From positions 682,001 to 746,000 of the forward strand of contig NZ_SEWX01000001.1 of assembly GCF_004307455.1 (NCBI RefSeq): DNA of 64,000 bases, given 5' to 3'. The notes below the pieces were generated by a model, which was not told where the DNA came from, made no database searches, and saw only the letters and a list, made by a program, of their open reading frames with translations. Shown piece by piece: positions 18,026 to 26,550 of this stretch. The stretch comes from Aquirufa nivalisilvae (GTDB taxonomy: Bacteria; Bacteroidota; Bacteroidia; Cytophagales; Spirosomataceae). Numbering within the stretch: the first letter of the stretch is position 1; every line of letters begins with the position of its first letter. Made by a program: the position numbers and the translations under genes.

Positions 18026-18853
18026 TTAAAAGAATGTTTCGAAATTGGATATGGCTAGATTTACTTGAAGGATGTTATTGATTTCTACATTATTTTTAGT
18101 GGCATTGTTAAAACGGAATATACTTTGTTGCATATAACCCATTTCTACCGACATATTGGAGTTGATACGATAGCCAAGACCTATTAATAATCTGTTTTGA
18201 TCGAAGATATTGAGGTTAGGAACATTTTCGCCCATATTGATCATTAGCTCATTATAAGCTTGTACATACCAAGTTTTATCTTCCATTTTGGCTTTTCCAA
18301 GGGGCATACTTCCTTTGATTTGGTAGCGGAATCTTTTTCGGTACGTGCTGGTAGAAAAATCGCCACCATATATGAAGCTTTTATCCTCCACGGCTTGGTT
18401 AGCTCCTAGCCAACGAAATTCATAGCGTAAGCGGTGGTCGATGCGCACTCGATTTAGTTGTTGAGTTAAAATAACTTGGGGAGAGACCCGCAATTCAGAA
18501 AAGAATGCGGAGGGTTCCCCATTACTAAAGCGATTGGTTCCAATCCAGCCTAGTGGCATCAAGGAGAAACGTACAGCCGGACTCATTTGGTAATGAATAT
18601 AAGGCCTGAATACATGTTGGTTCAAATTATGATACGGATTACCCGTCGTAGTAGCAGGATTATAATCTCCTTGTTGGTCCTGTCTTCTTTGTTGGTTTTC
18701 TAATTGCCAACTGAATTTACCAGCTATTTTACCTGATATGTTTAGGTCAGTCCAGCCATTTGAAATATGGTAATATTGCCTAGGTGATTGTGCTTTTGCG
18801 CTTAGGACACAAAATATAAGCACAAGCTTTAGGCTTAGGCTTAACTGTTTCAT
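18026..18853 (-). CDS. DUF2490 outer-membrane-like beta-barrel protein
   Basis: The 275-residue protein has a signal peptide (about residues 1-21, ending SAKA) and then alternating hydrophobic beta-strand patterns: WTDLNISGKIAGKFSWQLEN, VFRPYIHYQMSPAVRFSLMP and RVRIDHRLRYEFRWLG. It ends in an aromatic Phe (NFETFF), as outer-membrane barrels do. This is the DUF2490 pattern; no function is established. It is monocistronic between pitA-like and rsmG genes on the same strand. Confidence 0.75.
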   Translation of the reverse strand: MKQLSLSLKLVLIFCVLSAKAQSPRQYYHISNGWTDLNISGKIAGKFSWQLENQQRRQDQQGDYNPATTTGNPYHNLNQHVFRPYIHYQMSPAVRFSLMPLGWIGTNRFSNGEPSAFFSELRVSPQVILTQQLNRVRIDHRLRYEFRWLGANQAVEDKSFIYGGDFSTSTYRKRFRYQIKGSMPLGKAKMEDKTWYVQAYNELMINMGENVPNLNIFDQNRLLIGLGYRINSNMSVEMGYMQQSIFRFNNATKNNVEINNILQVNLAISNFETFF

Positions 18854-18913
18854 GGATTATATTGGTGTGTAAAAAAAAGGGAAGCTTTTGGCTTCCCTCA
18901 AAATTACAAGCTT

Positions 18914-20371
18914 TTATCCCGTAATCCAACGGAAAAAGACGAACAAACCTGCCGCCAATACGATGGTTACTGGGAGAGTTAATACCCAAGCCATGACAAT
19001 ATTTTTGACGGTTCCGCCTTGTAGATTTTTGATACCTTTAGAAGCCACCATCGTTCCAGCGATACCTGAGCTCAATACGTGCGTAGTACTAACTGGCCAT
19101 TTGTATGCCGTTGCTAATCCAATAGTCACCGAGGCAATTAATTCGGCAGAAGCACCTTGTGCATAAGTTAAATGGTGTTTACCAATTTTTTCTCCAATGG
19201 TTACCACAATTCGTTTCCAACCTACCATCGTTCCAAGACCTAAAGAAAGAGCCACCATCCACATCACCCAGTTTGGAGCGAAGTCGGTCACTGCCGCAAT
19301 ACCTGTTCCTGAGGTTGCACCAAAGGCAAAGAAAGCGGCCTTATCTCCAGCCGTAGCTTTTTTGAATGCTTTTTTATCAGCTTCCGACAAGGCAATAGAT
19401 TCACTTTCAATCAATTTTTTGGCATGCTTATTGATGTTTAATGCCGCTTTTCTAATGTCAAATTTTTGCTTGGTAGATAAATTACTGGTTTGAATGTTTT
19501 TTGTTAAAAGTAGTTCGTGCAATGCTTTAGATGAACCCATTACAGTACGATAACTTTCTTGCTCCTTAATAGATAAGGTTGTTGTGTCGATTTTGGCAGA
19601 AATAATTTCAACTTGATTTAAGTCTTTTTGTAAGCGCTGTAAATCTAAGGTAGAATTGATAGCAAAATAGCCAGGTAAAAAGGCGATAAGTATCACCATA
19701 ACAAGACCTATACCTTTTTGACCGTCATTACGTCCATGGAAAAATGAAACCAAAGTACAAGTTGTAATTAGAATAGCACGAATCCACAGGGGAGGAGGAG
19801 AATTCTTTTTAGGTTCTTTAAAGATTTCTTTATTCTTGATGGTCTTTTTCAGGATGTACATCAATACGATAGCCAATGCAAAACCAAATAAAGGAGAGAG
19901 TAATAAGGCTTGACCAATTTCTTGGGCTTTGTCCCAGTTCACTGCACTGACATTGGTTTGATTTTCAGGTAATATTGCGTGTCCAACTCCAATACCAATG
20001 ATAGAGCCAATTAAGGTATGCGAACTAGAAGCGGGAATTCCAAAATACCAAGTACCTAAGTTCCATAATATAGCTGAAAATAACAGCGAGAGCGCCATCG
20101 CCATGGAATGGTACACATTGGTATCAATGAGCAGTTCGGTGGGAAGTAGCCCGATGATACTCATGGTAACACCGACACCACCAGTTAATAGACCCACAAA
20201 ATTCATGAATCCAGACCAAACAACGGCTTGTGTGGGTTTTAATGAATGGGTGTAGATAACAGTTGCCACGGCATTTGCTGTATCATGGAATCCGTTTACG
20301 AATTCAAATGCGCAAGCAGCAAACAGGCATAAAAAGAGTAAGAAGAATAAGGTAGGATCTAACCCAAACAT
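18914..20371 (-). CDS. PiT-family inorganic phosphate transporter
   Basis: The 485-residue inner-membrane symporter has two inverted PHO4 halves. The N-terminal signature is FVNGFHDTANAVATVIYTHS (about residues 24-43) and the second is HGRNDGQKGIGLVM in the middle, with WPVSTTHVLSSGIAGTM near the C-terminus. A hydrophilic loop of about 120 residues (about 235-355) separates the halves. PiT carriers take up metal-phosphate with protons. The promoter region carries two perfect TTAACA repeats with an 11-bp period (minus strand) upstream of a -7 element, suggesting phosphate control. Confidence 0.92.
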   Translation of the reverse strand: MFGLDPTLFFLLFLCLFAACAFEFVNGFHDTANAVATVIYTHSLKPTQAVVWSGFMNFVGLLTGGVGVTMSIIGLLPTELLIDTNVYHSMAMALSLLFSAILWNLGTWYFGIPASSSHTLIGSIIGIGVGHAILPENQTNVSAVNWDKAQEIGQALLLSPLFGFALAIVLMYILKKTIKNKEIFKEPKKNSPPPLWIRAILITTCTLVSFFHGRNDGQKGIGLVMVILIAFLPGYFAINSTLDLQRLQKDLNQVEIISAKIDTTTLSIKEQESYRTVMGSSKALHELLLTKNIQTSNLSTKQKFDIRKAALNINKHAKKLIESESIALSEADKKAFKKATAGDKAAFFAFGATSGTGIAAVTDFAPNWVMWMVALSLGLGTMVGWKRIVVTIGEKIGKHHLTYAQGASAELIASVTIGLATAYKWPVSTTHVLSSGIAGTMVASKGIKNLQGGTVKNIVMAWVLTLPVTIVLAAGLFVFFRWITG

Positions 20372-20409
20372 ATCGTATTATTTAAGGTATATTGGTGCAA
20401 ATATGGTCG

Positions 20410-20454
20410 CAAAACTATGGCTTAGCAATGATGTTAATGTTAAGTAATTGTTAA
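20410..20454 (-). promoter_or_regulatory. Pho-box-like direct repeats and -7 element of the PiT gene
   Basis: On the minus strand, TTAACA at 20454-20449 and at 20443-20438 are exactly 11 bp apart. A third TTAACA lies at 20437-20432. The -7 element TAGTTTTG is at 20417-20410, 21 bp after the C of the second repeat. This matches the geometry of the promoters at 32816-32882 and 38586-38653. In other phyla TTAACA-type repeats with an 11-bp period bind PhoB/PhoP-type regulators; binding here is inferred. Confidence 0.65.
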
Positions 20455-20459
20455 ATTCT

Positions 20460-21692
20460 TTATTTCTTTTTTCTGCGGGCTTTTTTAGCCTCTGAGAGTA
20501 ATTTTTTAGCGTCTGTATATTGGCTTGTTTTTTTATCGGCCTTATCCATTACCTCTTTACAGTGGTCCACCGCTACATCATAATCACCCTCTTGATAAGC
20601 AATTCTCGCTAAACCTAAGACGGAAGCCCAATAGTAACCTGACTCTAAGGAACCAGTTTGAATGGAGAAATCCATGCATTTCTGGAAATATATTTTGGCT
20701 TCAGCAGGATTTCTAAAAATATATAATTGATAATACCCCAAAATATAGGAGGCATAACGGCCAGATACCCCTTCATAGCCTACTTGATGATTGTCGATTT
20801 TACTCAGAATACTTTTAGAAACTTCCATCGCCTCGTCTAATTTCCCTAACATGAAGGCCGAACGGGCGTGGTATCTTTCGAAGAAAGGATTATCGGGATA
20901 ATTTTGATGCGTGTATTTAGCAAGTTCGTAACTCTTTTCCGACATGTTTTCCATGGCATAGATTTGCAAAAGAAAATAGCGGGCTTCTGTTCGGGTATAA
21001 AAGGCTTGGTAACTAACCTTTTCTAATTGCTCGATGCCTTGTTGCTTATTGGCTTTAGGGAAAAGCCAAAGTACTGGACGCAGTAGTTTGAAGTTTTGCC
21101 TAATGAAATGGTAATAGTAATTGTAGAGTCCGTCGCCAAACATCAGTTCAGGACTGAAATCAGCAAATTCCCGGGAGTATTCTAAGTATTTCAAGGCACT
21201 TTTAGCTGCCAGAGTGGCACGAGCCCAATGTTTGCGTTCAGCATGTAAACGGCCTTTGAATCCATAGGCAGCCGCCATAAAGAAAGCGGCTTCTGGGTTT
21301 TCGGTGTCATCCCAAATTTTCTCTGCTTTGGAAATACTCCGATCCATGTATTCTAATAGCCTGTCATCATACACCTCATTTTGGGTATTGGGTACCATTT
21401 TCCACCATTGCACGAGTCCCAAAAGGAAGTCGGGCAGCGGATGATCAGGATGTTTGACTTTGAGGTAATTGAATTCCCTTTCGGCTTCTGGGAATTTGAA
21501 GTTGTACATTTGATTGATGGCATTGGTTGCTTCAATCTGTACTTCGGAAGTTAATAAAAGCATTCCTTTGGAACGCTCTTTTTCTGCTTCTTCGGTTTTC
21601 TTCCACCATTGACCTAAGCTAAGGAAAGATAGTGAAAGAAAACTTAGAAGTAGTACATATGATCTAAGACGATATCTCGATCTCATCTCCAT
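20460..21692 (-). CDS. Tetratricopeptide-repeat protein with signal or anchor sequence
   Basis: The 410-residue protein has an N-terminal hydrophobic segment (YVLLLSFLSLSFLSLG), so it is secreted or membrane anchored. It has TPR-like helical repeats throughout (for example FPEAEREFNYLKVKHPDHPL, then KSYELAKYTHQNYPDNPFFE and QEGDYDVAVDHCKEVMDKA) and a basic Lys/Arg tail. It has no catalytic motif. Its start overlaps the end of the RNase G/E gene by 29 bp, so it is translated from the same message. An ATG 6 bp further in (21686) is an equal start candidate. Confidence 0.75.
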   Translation of the reverse strand: MEMRSRYRLRSYVLLLSFLSLSFLSLGQWWKKTEEAEKERSKGMLLLTSEVQIEATNAINQMYNFKFPEAEREFNYLKVKHPDHPLPDFLLGLVQWWKMVPNTQNEVYDDRLLEYMDRSISKAEKIWDDTENPEAAFFMAAAYGFKGRLHAERKHWARATLAAKSALKYLEYSREFADFSPELMFGDGLYNYYYHFIRQNFKLLRPVLWLFPKANKQQGIEQLEKVSYQAFYTRTEARYFLLQIYAMENMSEKSYELAKYTHQNYPDNPFFERYHARSAFMLGKLDEAMEVSKSILSKIDNHQVGYEGVSGRYASYILGYYQLYIFRNPAEAKIYFQKCMDFSIQTGSLESGYYWASVLGLARIAYQEGDYDVAVDHCKEVMDKADKKTSQYTDAKKLLSEAKKARRKKK

Positions 21693-23220
21693 TGTGGTTC
21701 AGAAACTTAAAGTCAGTAATACCTAGGGAAGAATCTTCTGTAATGTGAATCCAAGACTTAAACGTCATGAACCATTTCATTCGTATAGAAGGGAATCCTT
21801 TAGTAAAGTAAGCACTTAAGAATGGATGAACCAATAAAGTGAGTTTTTTCTCATTTTGTTTGGTAACCAAATGTTCCACATGCTGGGCAATGATCTCGGA
21901 AACGGCGATACTAGCCGTGATAGTGCCGGTACCTCCACAACTAGGGCAGGTTTCATGTGTGGCCACGTTCATTTCTGGACGCACACGCTGACGGGTGATT
22001 TGCATCAATCCAAATTTAGTCAGCGGCAAGATGGTGTATTTGGAACGGTCCGTTCTCATTTCATCACGCATGATGTCCTGAATTAACTTACGGTTATCCG
22101 CTTTTTTCATGTCGATGAAATCGATCACGATAATACCACCCATATCACGAAGGCGTAGTTGACGGGCAATTTCCTTAGCAGCTTCGCGGTTAACGCTTAA
22201 AGCGGTAGCCTCTTGGTCATCTTCAGAGTTGGATTTATTTCCCGAGTTCACATCGATGACGTGCAATGCTTCCGTGTGTTCGATGATTAAATAACCTCCA
22301 GCAGGTAAAGAAACGGATCTTCCGAAAAGCATTTTCAATTGCTTCTCGATCCCCACTTGTTCAAATAACTTGGTTTTACCCGTATGTAATTTGACTATTT
22401 TTTCTTTTTCTGGAGCTACTTGATGCACATAACCTTTGGCTTCATTGTACAAATCCTGGTTATCTACGATGACATTGTCAAAATCGTTGTTTAGCAAGTC
22501 CCTTAACATCGAAGTGGCACGGCTCATTTCACCGATAACACGATCTCTAGGTTTGGCATCTACTAATTTAGCGATACCATCTTCCCATTTAGAAATAGAA
22601 TCACGAAGGTCGCGCTCCATTTCTTCCACAGCTTTACCTTCCGCAACGGTTCTTACGATGACCCCGAAATTTTTCGGTTTGATGGACGACATCAATTTCA
22701 TCAATCGGCTTCTTTCTGCTTTGGACGTAATTTTCTTTGAAATATTGACGCCATTAGAGAAAGGAACTAACACTAAGAATCTTCCAGCGATGGAAATATC
22801 ACAAGAAAGGCGTGGGCCCTTGGTGGAAATAGGTTCTTTAACGACCTGTACTAAGATGAGTTGATTACGGGTTAAAACCTTATCGATTTTACCTAATTTA
22901 TCTATTTCCTCTTCTATTTTAAAGTTCTCCAACTTGATGTTTTTGCCCTTTTTATTCATGACATCACGTGAGAATTTCTGCAGTGAGTTCAAGTTAGGGC
23001 CTAAGTCATGGTAATGGAGGAAAGCATCCTTTTCATAACCAATATCAATGAAGGCAGCGTTAAGACCAGAGACTAATTTTTTGACAGTACCGAGATAGAT
23101 ATCACCCACGGAGAATTGAGGTTCCGACTGTTCTATGTGATATTCTACAATCCTTTTGTCTTGCAAAAGGGCAATTCTATCCCCTTTGGGGGTAGAATTA
23201 ATGATTAATTCATTACTCAC
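21664..23220 (-). CDS. rng: Ribonuclease G/E family protein
   Basis: This endoribonuclease acts in rRNA maturation and mRNA decay. In its 518 residues an S1 domain covers about 38-125 (GDIYLGTVKKLVSGLNAAFID). The RNase H-like and DNase I-like catalytic region has HVIDVNSGNKSNSED (metal Asp), IIVIDFIDMKKADNR (metal Asp) and ARQLRLRDMGG. A Zn-link follows, TCPSCGGTG. Translation starts at a GTG (23220). It is upstream of and overlapping the TPR gene. A hairpin at 23286-23320 separates it from the mini-protein gene upstream. Confidence 0.92.
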   Translation of the reverse strand: MSNELIINSTPKGDRIALLQDKRIVEYHIEQSEPQFSVGDIYLGTVKKLVSGLNAAFIDIGYEKDAFLHYHDLGPNLNSLQKFSRDVMNKKGKNIKLENFKIEEEIDKLGKIDKVLTRNQLILVQVVKEPISTKGPRLSCDISIAGRFLVLVPFSNGVNISKKITSKAERSRLMKLMSSIKPKNFGVIVRTVAEGKAVEEMERDLRDSISKWEDGIAKLVDAKPRDRVIGEMSRATSMLRDLLNNDFDNVIVDNQDLYNEAKGYVHQVAPEKEKIVKLHTGKTKLFEQVGIEKQLKMLFGRSVSLPAGGYLIIEHTEALHVIDVNSGNKSNSEDDQEATALSVNREAAKEIARQLRLRDMGGIIVIDFIDMKKADNRKLIQDIMRDEMRTDRSKYTILPLTKFGLMQITRQRVRPEMNVATHETCPSCGGTGTITASIAVSEIIAQHVEHLVTKQNEKKLTLLVHPFLSAYFTKGFPSIRMKWFMTFKSWIHITEDSSLGITDFKFLNHNGDEIEISS

Positions 23221-23285
23221 AATATATTACGAGAAGAATGTTAGACGGGACAGACTTATCCCTACGCTAATATATATAACAAACA

Positions 23286-23320
23286 CCAAAAACAGGCCAT
23301 TTGGGATGGTCTGTTTTTGG
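23286..23320. terminator. Intrinsic terminator between the mini-protein gene and rng
   Basis: A 14-bp stem, CCAAAAACAGGCCA with TGGTCTGTTTTTGG (one G-T pair), has a 7-nt loop. It lies downstream of the minus-strand mini-protein stop at 23361 and upstream of rng. The T-rich segment is within the stem. Confidence 0.65.
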
Positions 23321-23360
23321 GTTACCTAATTACGCTACCAAAAGGAGGTAATTATACTAA

Positions 23361-23450
23361 CTATTTCTTCTTGTGACGATTCTTACGAAGACGTTTTTTT
23401 CTTTTGTGTGTTGAAATCTTATGACGTTTTCTTTTCTTTCCGCAAGGCAT
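23361..23450 (-). CDS. AURKAIP1/COX24-domain mini ribosomal protein (29 residues)
   Basis: This small gene encodes MPCGKKRKRHKISTHK followed by RKKRLRKNRHKKK. The Lys/Arg-rich sequence is the COX24/AURKAIP1 signature. In mycobacteria a protein of this kind (bS22) and in mitochondria mS38 are small-subunit components, so a ribosomal role is inferred. It lies 50 bp downstream of the TPR gene, in the same direction, and before the terminator at 23286-23320. Confidence 0.85.
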   Translation of the reverse strand: MPCGKKRKRHKISTHKRKKRLRKNRHKKK

Positions 23451-23500
23451 ACCTGTTAGCGTTTAAATTTTTGAATAATGTAAGAAGTTGATTTTCAACC

Positions 23501-24367
23501 TCAATGTTTTTGCATTTCTGCGAGCAACTCTTGGGCAGCTTTGGTTTCTTCAGGGTCTTTGCTCTTGTCAAGGACCATCCGAAGCACTTTCTTTGCCTCA
23601 TCTAATTTATCTAACTGGGCCAAGCAAAAGCCGAGGTTTAAGGCAGCTTTATAATTGGTTGGTTCCAGCTTCAATATCTGTGTGAATCGTTCTTGACCTT
23701 TGCCAAATTGATTCGATTTAATGGATAAAATCCCCAGATTAAATAAAGCTGGCACAAATGTCGGCTCTTGTTCAATCACTTCCCTCAGTAAGGTAATCCC
23801 TTTCATCGGAGTGGGTGTATCCACATAAGTCATCGCCAAATTCGTTTTAACCAAGAGGTTTGACGGATCTTTTGATAATACTTGTTCAAAATAAACACGT
23901 GCTTTTTCTCCCATGGCTTTGCCCTTTGTCGGGTTCAGTGCATAAGTTTGGGCCTCAAAATACAATTGGCCTGCACGTAAGAAGTTGTTCAGGGCAGGAT
24001 GCTGATCGGCGAATTGTCCTGCATAATAAGCAGCACTATCGTAATGATTAGCTCCCACAAATGTGTTGATTAATTTATCTAACACACTAGACTGAGAAAC
24101 CTCTGTTTTTGCTTGACTCAATTCAGATTTCAACTTAGCTACTGCTGCTTGTTGAGCATTTGTCAACGGTGCAGCATGCGTATCTTCTGATTTTGTCGCG
24201 CTTTCTGCGGTATGTTCATCCTGGTGATCATCGCCCTTCGCATCGCGATTGGCTCCACCAGCAGGAGCATTACTCGTAGTATTACTCACATTTCCCTTAG
24301 GTAATTGAAATATGAGGGCGGTTAACCCAAGGCCAATAACAAGAATGATCACATAGGATTTCTTCAT
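23501..24367 (-). CDS. Membrane-anchored TPR protein
   Basis: The 288-residue protein has an N-terminal membrane anchor (KKSYVIILVIGLGLTALIF, about residues 2-20). A low-complexity linker rich in Ala, Asp, Glu and His (about 25-75) follows, then TPR repeats (about 105-285), for example VYFEQVLSKDPSNLLVKTNL, then FVPALFNLGILSIKSNQFGK and YKAALNLGFCLAQLDKLDEA. It is probably a scaffold on the outer face of the inner membrane. It lies 25 bp after the HU gene and 50 bp before the mini-protein gene, so the three may be co-transcribed. Confidence 0.78.
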   Translation of the reverse strand: MKKSYVIILVIGLGLTALIFQLPKGNVSNTTSNAPAGGANRDAKGDDHQDEHTAESATKSEDTHAAPLTNAQQAAVAKLKSELSQAKTEVSQSSVLDKLINTFVGANHYDSAAYYAGQFADQHPALNNFLRAGQLYFEAQTYALNPTKGKAMGEKARVYFEQVLSKDPSNLLVKTNLAMTYVDTPTPMKGITLLREVIEQEPTFVPALFNLGILSIKSNQFGKGQERFTQILKLEPTNYKAALNLGFCLAQLDKLDEAKKVLRMVLDKSKDPEETKAAQELLAEMQKH

Positions 24368-24392
24368 CTTTCTAGACCTGAGGCATTACACC

Positions 24393-24686
24393 TTATTTAG
24401 CAGGGTCAGTGCTCGTTTTAACTTGTTCAATGAACACTTTAGCTGGTTTAAAGCTAGGTACATAGTGCTCGTCAATAGTAATTGCCGTGTTTTTAGAAAT
24501 ATTTCTAGCAATCTTTTTAGCTCTCTTTTTGTTAATAAAACTTCCAAAACCACGAACATAAATGTTCTCTTGTTTGGATAAATTATCTTTTACAACTTCG
24601 AAAAACTTTTCTAACGTTTCAGAAACATCTTTTTTGTCAATCCCTGTTTTGCTGGAAATTTCAGCAATTACATCTGCCTTGGTCAC
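24393..24686 (-). CDS. HU/IHF-family DNA-binding protein
   Basis: The 97-residue protein of the bacterial HU fold starts TKADVIAEISSKTGIDKKDV and carries the signature VRGFGSFINKKRAKKIARNI and FKPAKVFIEQV. The arm Pro is absent; the sequence there is NISKNTAITIDEHYVPSFKP. It bends DNA as a nucleoid protein. It starts at GTG (24686), since no in-frame ATG lies upstream at a suitable distance. The -7 element is at 24750-24757. Confidence 0.92.
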   Translation of the reverse strand: MTKADVIAEISSKTGIDKKDVSETLEKFFEVVKDNLSKQENIYVRGFGSFINKKRAKKIARNISKNTAITIDEHYVPSFKPAKVFIEQVKTSTDPAK

Positions 24687-24749
24687 GGTAATTAATGCTT
24701 TAAATTATCAATTTTGTTCTAATCGCTTTCCCTTTCTTTAAAAGGGACA

Positions 24750-24757
24750 CAAAAGTA
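24750..24757 (-). promoter_or_regulatory. Bacteroidota -7 element for the HU gene
   Basis: The minus strand reads TACTTTTG (TAnnTTTG), 63 bp upstream of the GTG start. It is divergent from the mutY promoter. Confidence 0.55.
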
Positions 24758-24845
24758 ATGTTTTTCTTGAAGAATAGAAATGGTTGTCAATGATTTAATT
24801 GATTTTTTTAGCAAATCAATGTCAAAATGCTCCCTTCTTTCTTTG

Positions 24846-24853
24846 TATCTTTG
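24846..24853 (+). promoter_or_regulatory. Bacteroidota -7 element for mutY
   Basis: TATCTTTG lies 9 bp before the ATG at 24863. It overlaps a longer reading frame beginning at 24827, which is therefore not the start. The implied leader is very short or absent. Confidence 0.6.
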
Positions 24854-24862
24854 AATCATCCC

Positions 24863-25960
24863 ATGCAATCTATAAATCATCACCCTTTTACAAAAGGCCT
24901 ATTAACTTGGTATCGGCAACATGCCCGTGAATTACCTTGGCGACAAACCCAAGACCCTTATGCTATTTGGTTGTCGGAAGTTGTATTACAGCAAACACGC
25001 GTAGCCCAAGGATTGCCATACTATTTAAAATTACTGGAGGTTTTTCCAACCGTTGAATCTTTAGCTCATGCGGATGAGTCGGTTTTATTTCGACATTGGC
25101 AAGGTTTAGGCTATTATTCCCGAGCCAGAAATTTACATAAAACAGCGAAACTGGTCGTGTCAGATTTTCAAGGAAAATTTCCGACTACTTATGATGCGTT
25201 AATCCAATTACCAGGTGTGGGACCATATACTGCGGCTGCCATAGCCTCTTTTGCTTTTGGAGAAGCTAAACCCGTCGTAGATGGAAATGTCTTTCGGATA
25301 TTGGCCCGTTATTTTGGTATTGAAACAGACATCTTACATAGTTCTGCTAGAAAGGAGTTTACCGAAGTAGCTCAAGAGTTAATCCCCAATGACTTAGCCG
25401 CCGAATTTAATCAGGCAATCATGGATTTTGGCTCTTTGCAATGTAGCCCTGCACCATCATGTGGTAGTTGTCCATTGAGCCTCACTTGTTTTGCATTTCA
25501 ACAAAAACGGATTTCAGATTTTCCAGTAAAGCAAAAGAAAGCCAAGCAGCGGAATCGATATTTTAACTATTTCATTGTAGAACAAGGTAAAAGAATTTTA
25601 ATCCGAGAAAGGAAAGAAAAGGATATTTGGTCCGGTTTATGGGAGTTTTATTTGGTTGAATCGCCTCAAGTGGAGGAACTGGAAAGCATCATGGAAATGG
25701 ATGAGAATTTATCTACGCTCCTCCAAGGAGCTACCATACAGTCGTTGAAGTCTCCTAAATTACATATCCTTAGCCACCAAAAGATCCATTGTCGGGCTTG
25801 GCATATCCAAGTTCCTGATAATCTTGACATTAGCATGCTGGATGGATTTCAATGGATTCAGCCTGAGGACTTTGAAAAGCTAGGAAAATCGGTCTTGCTT
25901 TTGAATCTGATAACTGATAATTTGCATCTGCAGATTTTTAATGATTCAATGCCACGATAA
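24863..25960 (+). CDS. mutY: A/G-specific adenine glycosylase
   Basis: MutY removes adenine mispaired with 8-oxoguanine. The 365-residue protein has the helix-hairpin-helix region LPGVGPYTAAAIASFAFGE, then the catalytic Asp in PVVDGNVFRI and a [4Fe-4S] cluster with Cys spaced CSPAPSCGSCPLSLTC (about residues 193-208). A C-terminal NUDIX-like domain recognises oxoG (KRILIRERKEKDIWSGLWEF). The start at 24863 is preferred because a -7 element lies at 24846-24853. It is followed by ssb and gldE. Confidence 0.94.
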   Translation: MQSINHHPFTKGLLTWYRQHARELPWRQTQDPYAIWLSEVVLQQTRVAQGLPYYLKLLEVFPTVESLAHADESVLFRHWQGLGYYSRARNLHKTAKLVVSDFQGKFPTTYDALIQLPGVGPYTAAAIASFAFGEAKPVVDGNVFRILARYFGIETDILHSSARKEFTEVAQELIPNDLAAEFNQAIMDFGSLQCSPAPSCGSCPLSLTCFAFQQKRISDFPVKQKKAKQRNRYFNYFIVEQGKRILIRERKEKDIWSGLWEFYLVESPQVEELESIMEMDENLSTLLQGATIQSLKSPKLHILSHQKIHCRAWHIQVPDNLDISMLDGFQWIQPEDFEKLGKSVLLLNLITDNLHLQIFNDSMPR

Positions 25961-26009
25961 TTTTGTTTTGGCAAAGGGTTTGCCGATAATCATTTAAAAC
26001 AAACACATT

Positions 26010-26474
26010 ATGGCAGGAGTAAACAAAGTTATTTTATTAGGCAATTTGGGGGGAGACCCAGAAGTGAGAGCCTTACCTAGTGGTATTAAGGTAGCGAATA
26101 TTAATATAGCTACTTCCGAATCCTATCCAGGAAAAGATGGGCAACGGGTGGAGCAAACGGAATGGCACCGTGTAGAGCTATGGGATAATTTAGCCAACAT
26201 TGCAGAGCAATATTTGCGAAAAGGAAATCAAGTGTACATCGAGGGGAAAATTCGTTCAGAAGAATGGCAAGATAAAAATGGGGCTACGGTGCGTGGTTAC
26301 AGGATTCGCGCTACCTCCATTAACTTGATTGGTGGCAGAAATGATCGTCCCGCCAATGAAGCATCAGATGCTAGACCTCGACCTGAAGCATTGCCAACGG
26401 CCGATAAATCAGCCTCGCCTTCTCCGAATTTTCCAACATTAGCAGATTCAGGAGACGATGACCTCCCATTTTAA
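26010..26474 (+). CDS. ssb: Single-stranded DNA-binding protein
   Basis: The 154-residue protein has an OB fold (about residues 1-105: [20 protein letters not shown], then [20 protein letters not shown] and [17 protein letters not shown]). A Pro/Ser/Ala-rich linker follows, with an acidic tip DSGDDDLPF for partner binding. It acts in replication, recombination and repair. It lies 49 bp after mutY, has its own terminator downstream, and precedes gldE, the conserved Bacteroidota gene order. Confidence 0.96.
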   Translation: MAGVNKVILLGNLGGDPEVRALPSGIKVANINIATSESYPGKDGQRVEQTEWHRVELWDNLANIAEQYLRKGNQVYIEGKIRSEEWQDKNGATVRGYRIRATSINLIGGRNDRPANEASDARPRPEALPTADKSASPSPNFPTLADSGDDDLPF

Positions 26475-26487
26475 TATTCTGGGCTAG

Positions 26488-26516
26488 AAGGGAATAGATA
26501 AAAAAACTATTCCCTT
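26488..26516 (+). terminator. Intrinsic terminator after ssb
   Basis: The 10-bp stem AAGGGAATAG with CTATTCCCTT has a 9-nt A-rich loop and is followed by a run of T to 26520. It lies 13 bp after the ssb stop. Confidence 0.8.
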
Positions 26517-26550
26517 TTTTTATAAATTTGCATAAATTTAGCTTTACCCT

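Noticed and set aside
23339-23350. AAAGGAGGT on the plus strand, a perfect Shine-Dalgarno-like sequence
   Set aside because: No plus-strand start follows, and Bacteroidota rarely use such sites. It lies just downstream of the minus-strand mini-protein stop and appears to be chance.
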